A stretch of DNA of 64,000 bases from Mesorhizobium japonicum MAFF 303099 (GTDB lineage Bacteria > Pseudomonadota > Alphaproteobacteria > Rhizobiales > Rhizobiaceae), in the NCBI RefSeq assembly GCF_000009625.1, contig NC_002678.2:4310001-4374000 (forward strand), written 5' to 3'. Shown in pieces: positions 63,380 to 64,000 of this stretch. A program made the position numbers and the translations under genes. The notes beneath the pieces are model-generated. The model saw nothing but the letters and a program-made list of their open reading frames with translations, had not been told where the DNA came from and ran no database searches. How positions within the stretch are numbered: the first letter of the stretch is position 1; each line of letters opens with the position of its first letter.

Positions 63380-63817
63380 TCATTGCTCCGGCTTGGGAGC
63401 GGATTTGTGGCTTGGCATCTCGTCGGCCGTCAGAACGCCGTCGCCATTCTTGTCCAGCTTGGCAAAGCGCTTGGCGAAGAACGCATCGAGCTCGGCGCGG
63501 TCGATGAAGCCGTCATGGTTGGAATCGATGCGCGCGAAGGATTTGGCGGCATCGCCCTTGATGTTGCGCTTGGCCTGGAAGGCTTCCCACTCAAGCAGGC
63601 TGATCTTGCCGTCACCATCCGTGTCGGCGGCCATGATCGCCTTCTCCCGCCGCTTCTGGAACTTGGCCAGCGTGATGTCGGACTTGGCCCTTGGCGTGGC
63701 TGGGGCGGCAGCCGGCGGCGTGGCGCCAGGAGAGGTGACGGCCGGGGGCTGCGTCTGGGCGAGGGCTGCGACGGTCAGCAGGCTCAAGGCAGCGGCAAGG
63801 ATCGAACGGCTTATCAT
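63380..63817 (-). CDS. Exported EF-hand protein
   Basis: A 145-residue protein: signal peptide (about 1-20), a Pro/Ala/Thr linker, then three EF-hand loops, DTDGDGKISLLE, DSNHDGFIDRAE and DKNGDGVLTADE, all with intact Ca2+ ligands. Probable periplasmic calcium-binding protein. It is upstream of the ECF sigma gene on the same strand, 45 bp apart, and has the two-block promoter in front. Confidence 0.87.
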   Translation of the reverse strand: MISRSILAAALSLLTVAALAQTQPPAVTSPGATPPAAAPATPRAKSDITLAKFQKRREKAIMAADTDGDGKISLLEWEAFQAKRNIKGDAAKSFARIDSNHDGFIDRAELDAFFAKRFAKLDKNGDGVLTADEMPSHKSAPKPEQ

Positions 63818-64000
63818 GCTTCGGCGTCTCCGGTTGGCGCGTCGGCCACGGCCCATGCCGTGGCCACGCTTCAACGGTTAAACGCCGCGACGACGGAAAT
63901 CCGTCGGTCGCCCGTGCCGATCATCCGATTCGGTGATGCCGCCCCAGTGCTGGTGCCAAAAGCAGCGGCCATGATACCCCATCCGGCGTCATCCGAATTC
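63818..64000. promoter_or_regulatory. EF-hand gene upstream region with putative ECF promoter and hairpin
   Basis: On the minus strand CGACCGACGGA (63900-63910) is followed after 15 bp by CGTTTAAC (63877-63884), which would give a leader near 55 bases. Between it and the ATG, GGCCACGGC and GCCGTGGCC (63844-63865) make a perfect 9-bp stem with a 4-base loop. The rest up to the window end shows no supported gene. Confidence 0.6.

Noticed and set aside
1..64000. CRISPR arrays, IS elements, prophage, tRNA or rRNA genes
   Set aside because: I saw no regularly spaced direct repeats, transposase or integrase motifs, or tRNA/rRNA-like segments in the window, although a covariance-model search could find a tRNA I missed.

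Overview
The window is GC-rich, densely coded DNA that looks like an alphaproteobacterium of the Rhizobiales, most likely Mesorhizobium or a close relative. The evidence is gene content (Fds-type formate dehydrogenase, MocR regulators, Dpp transporter, fused MFS-acyltransferase-AMP ligase, many solute-binding-protein transporters), ATGA-coupled operons, and short palindromic intergenic repeats of the kind common in rhizobia. I see no rRNA, tRNA, IS element, phage gene or CRISPR array. The first gene is cut by the left edge.

Layout. 0-5.3 kb: NAD-dependent formate dehydrogenase (fdsGBA) with a LysR gene upstream. 5.4-11 kb: a GAF-GGDEF-PilZ protein, a glyoxalase-fold protein, Mrp, a CoxG-like protein and an IlvD/Edd sugar-acid dehydratase. 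11.1-13.8 kb: a rhodanese-ChrB/ChrA chromate cluster. 13.8-17.1 kb: a non-pyrrolysine MttB-family methyltransferase with a MocR regulator. 17.4-22.7 kb: pgi, a HAD phosphatase, a methyltransferase and a FadD-type ligase with a Lys/Ala/Pro tail. 23.1-28.4 kb: dppABCDF.

28.4-54.2 kb is the most interesting part, a catabolic island of about 26 kb. It holds an amino-acid ABC importer (no ATPase gene) with a PLP enzyme; an HpcH-type aldolase divergent from a RutA-like flavin monooxygenase; a translationally coupled operon for dearomatisation of 2-aminobenzoyl-CoA (monooxygenase/OYE fusion, SDR, MarR, crotonase, acyl-CoA dehydrogenase, then RidA); a five-gene peptide-type ABC importer; two paralogous FAD oxidoreductases; an isatin-hydrolase-like enzyme; a second MarR; and an IorAB-type 2-oxoacid oxidoreductase. 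Four intergenic regions carry variants of one palindrome (core TTTnAAGCTTnAAA), which ties the units into one probable MarR regulon. My reading is that isatin or a related oxindole is hydrolysed to isatinate (2-aminophenylglyoxylate), oxidatively decarboxylated by the IorAB pair directly to 2-aminobenzoyl-CoA, then dearomatised and beta-oxidised. This would explain why no 2-aminobenzoate-CoA ligase is present in the island.

54.2-64 kb: a large MFS-PlsC-AMP ligase fusion behind three identical-pattern palindromes (TGAAC-N3-GTTCA); a DUF1501/DUF1800 secreted pair flanked by two small GCG_CRPN-type proteins; and an ECF sigma, putative anti-sigma and periplasmic sensor unit. Two genes next to the sigma factor, an EF-hand protein and a GCG_CRPN protein, share a two-block promoter (CGACCGACGGA, 15-16 bp, CGTTTAAC) that is a good candidate for its target.
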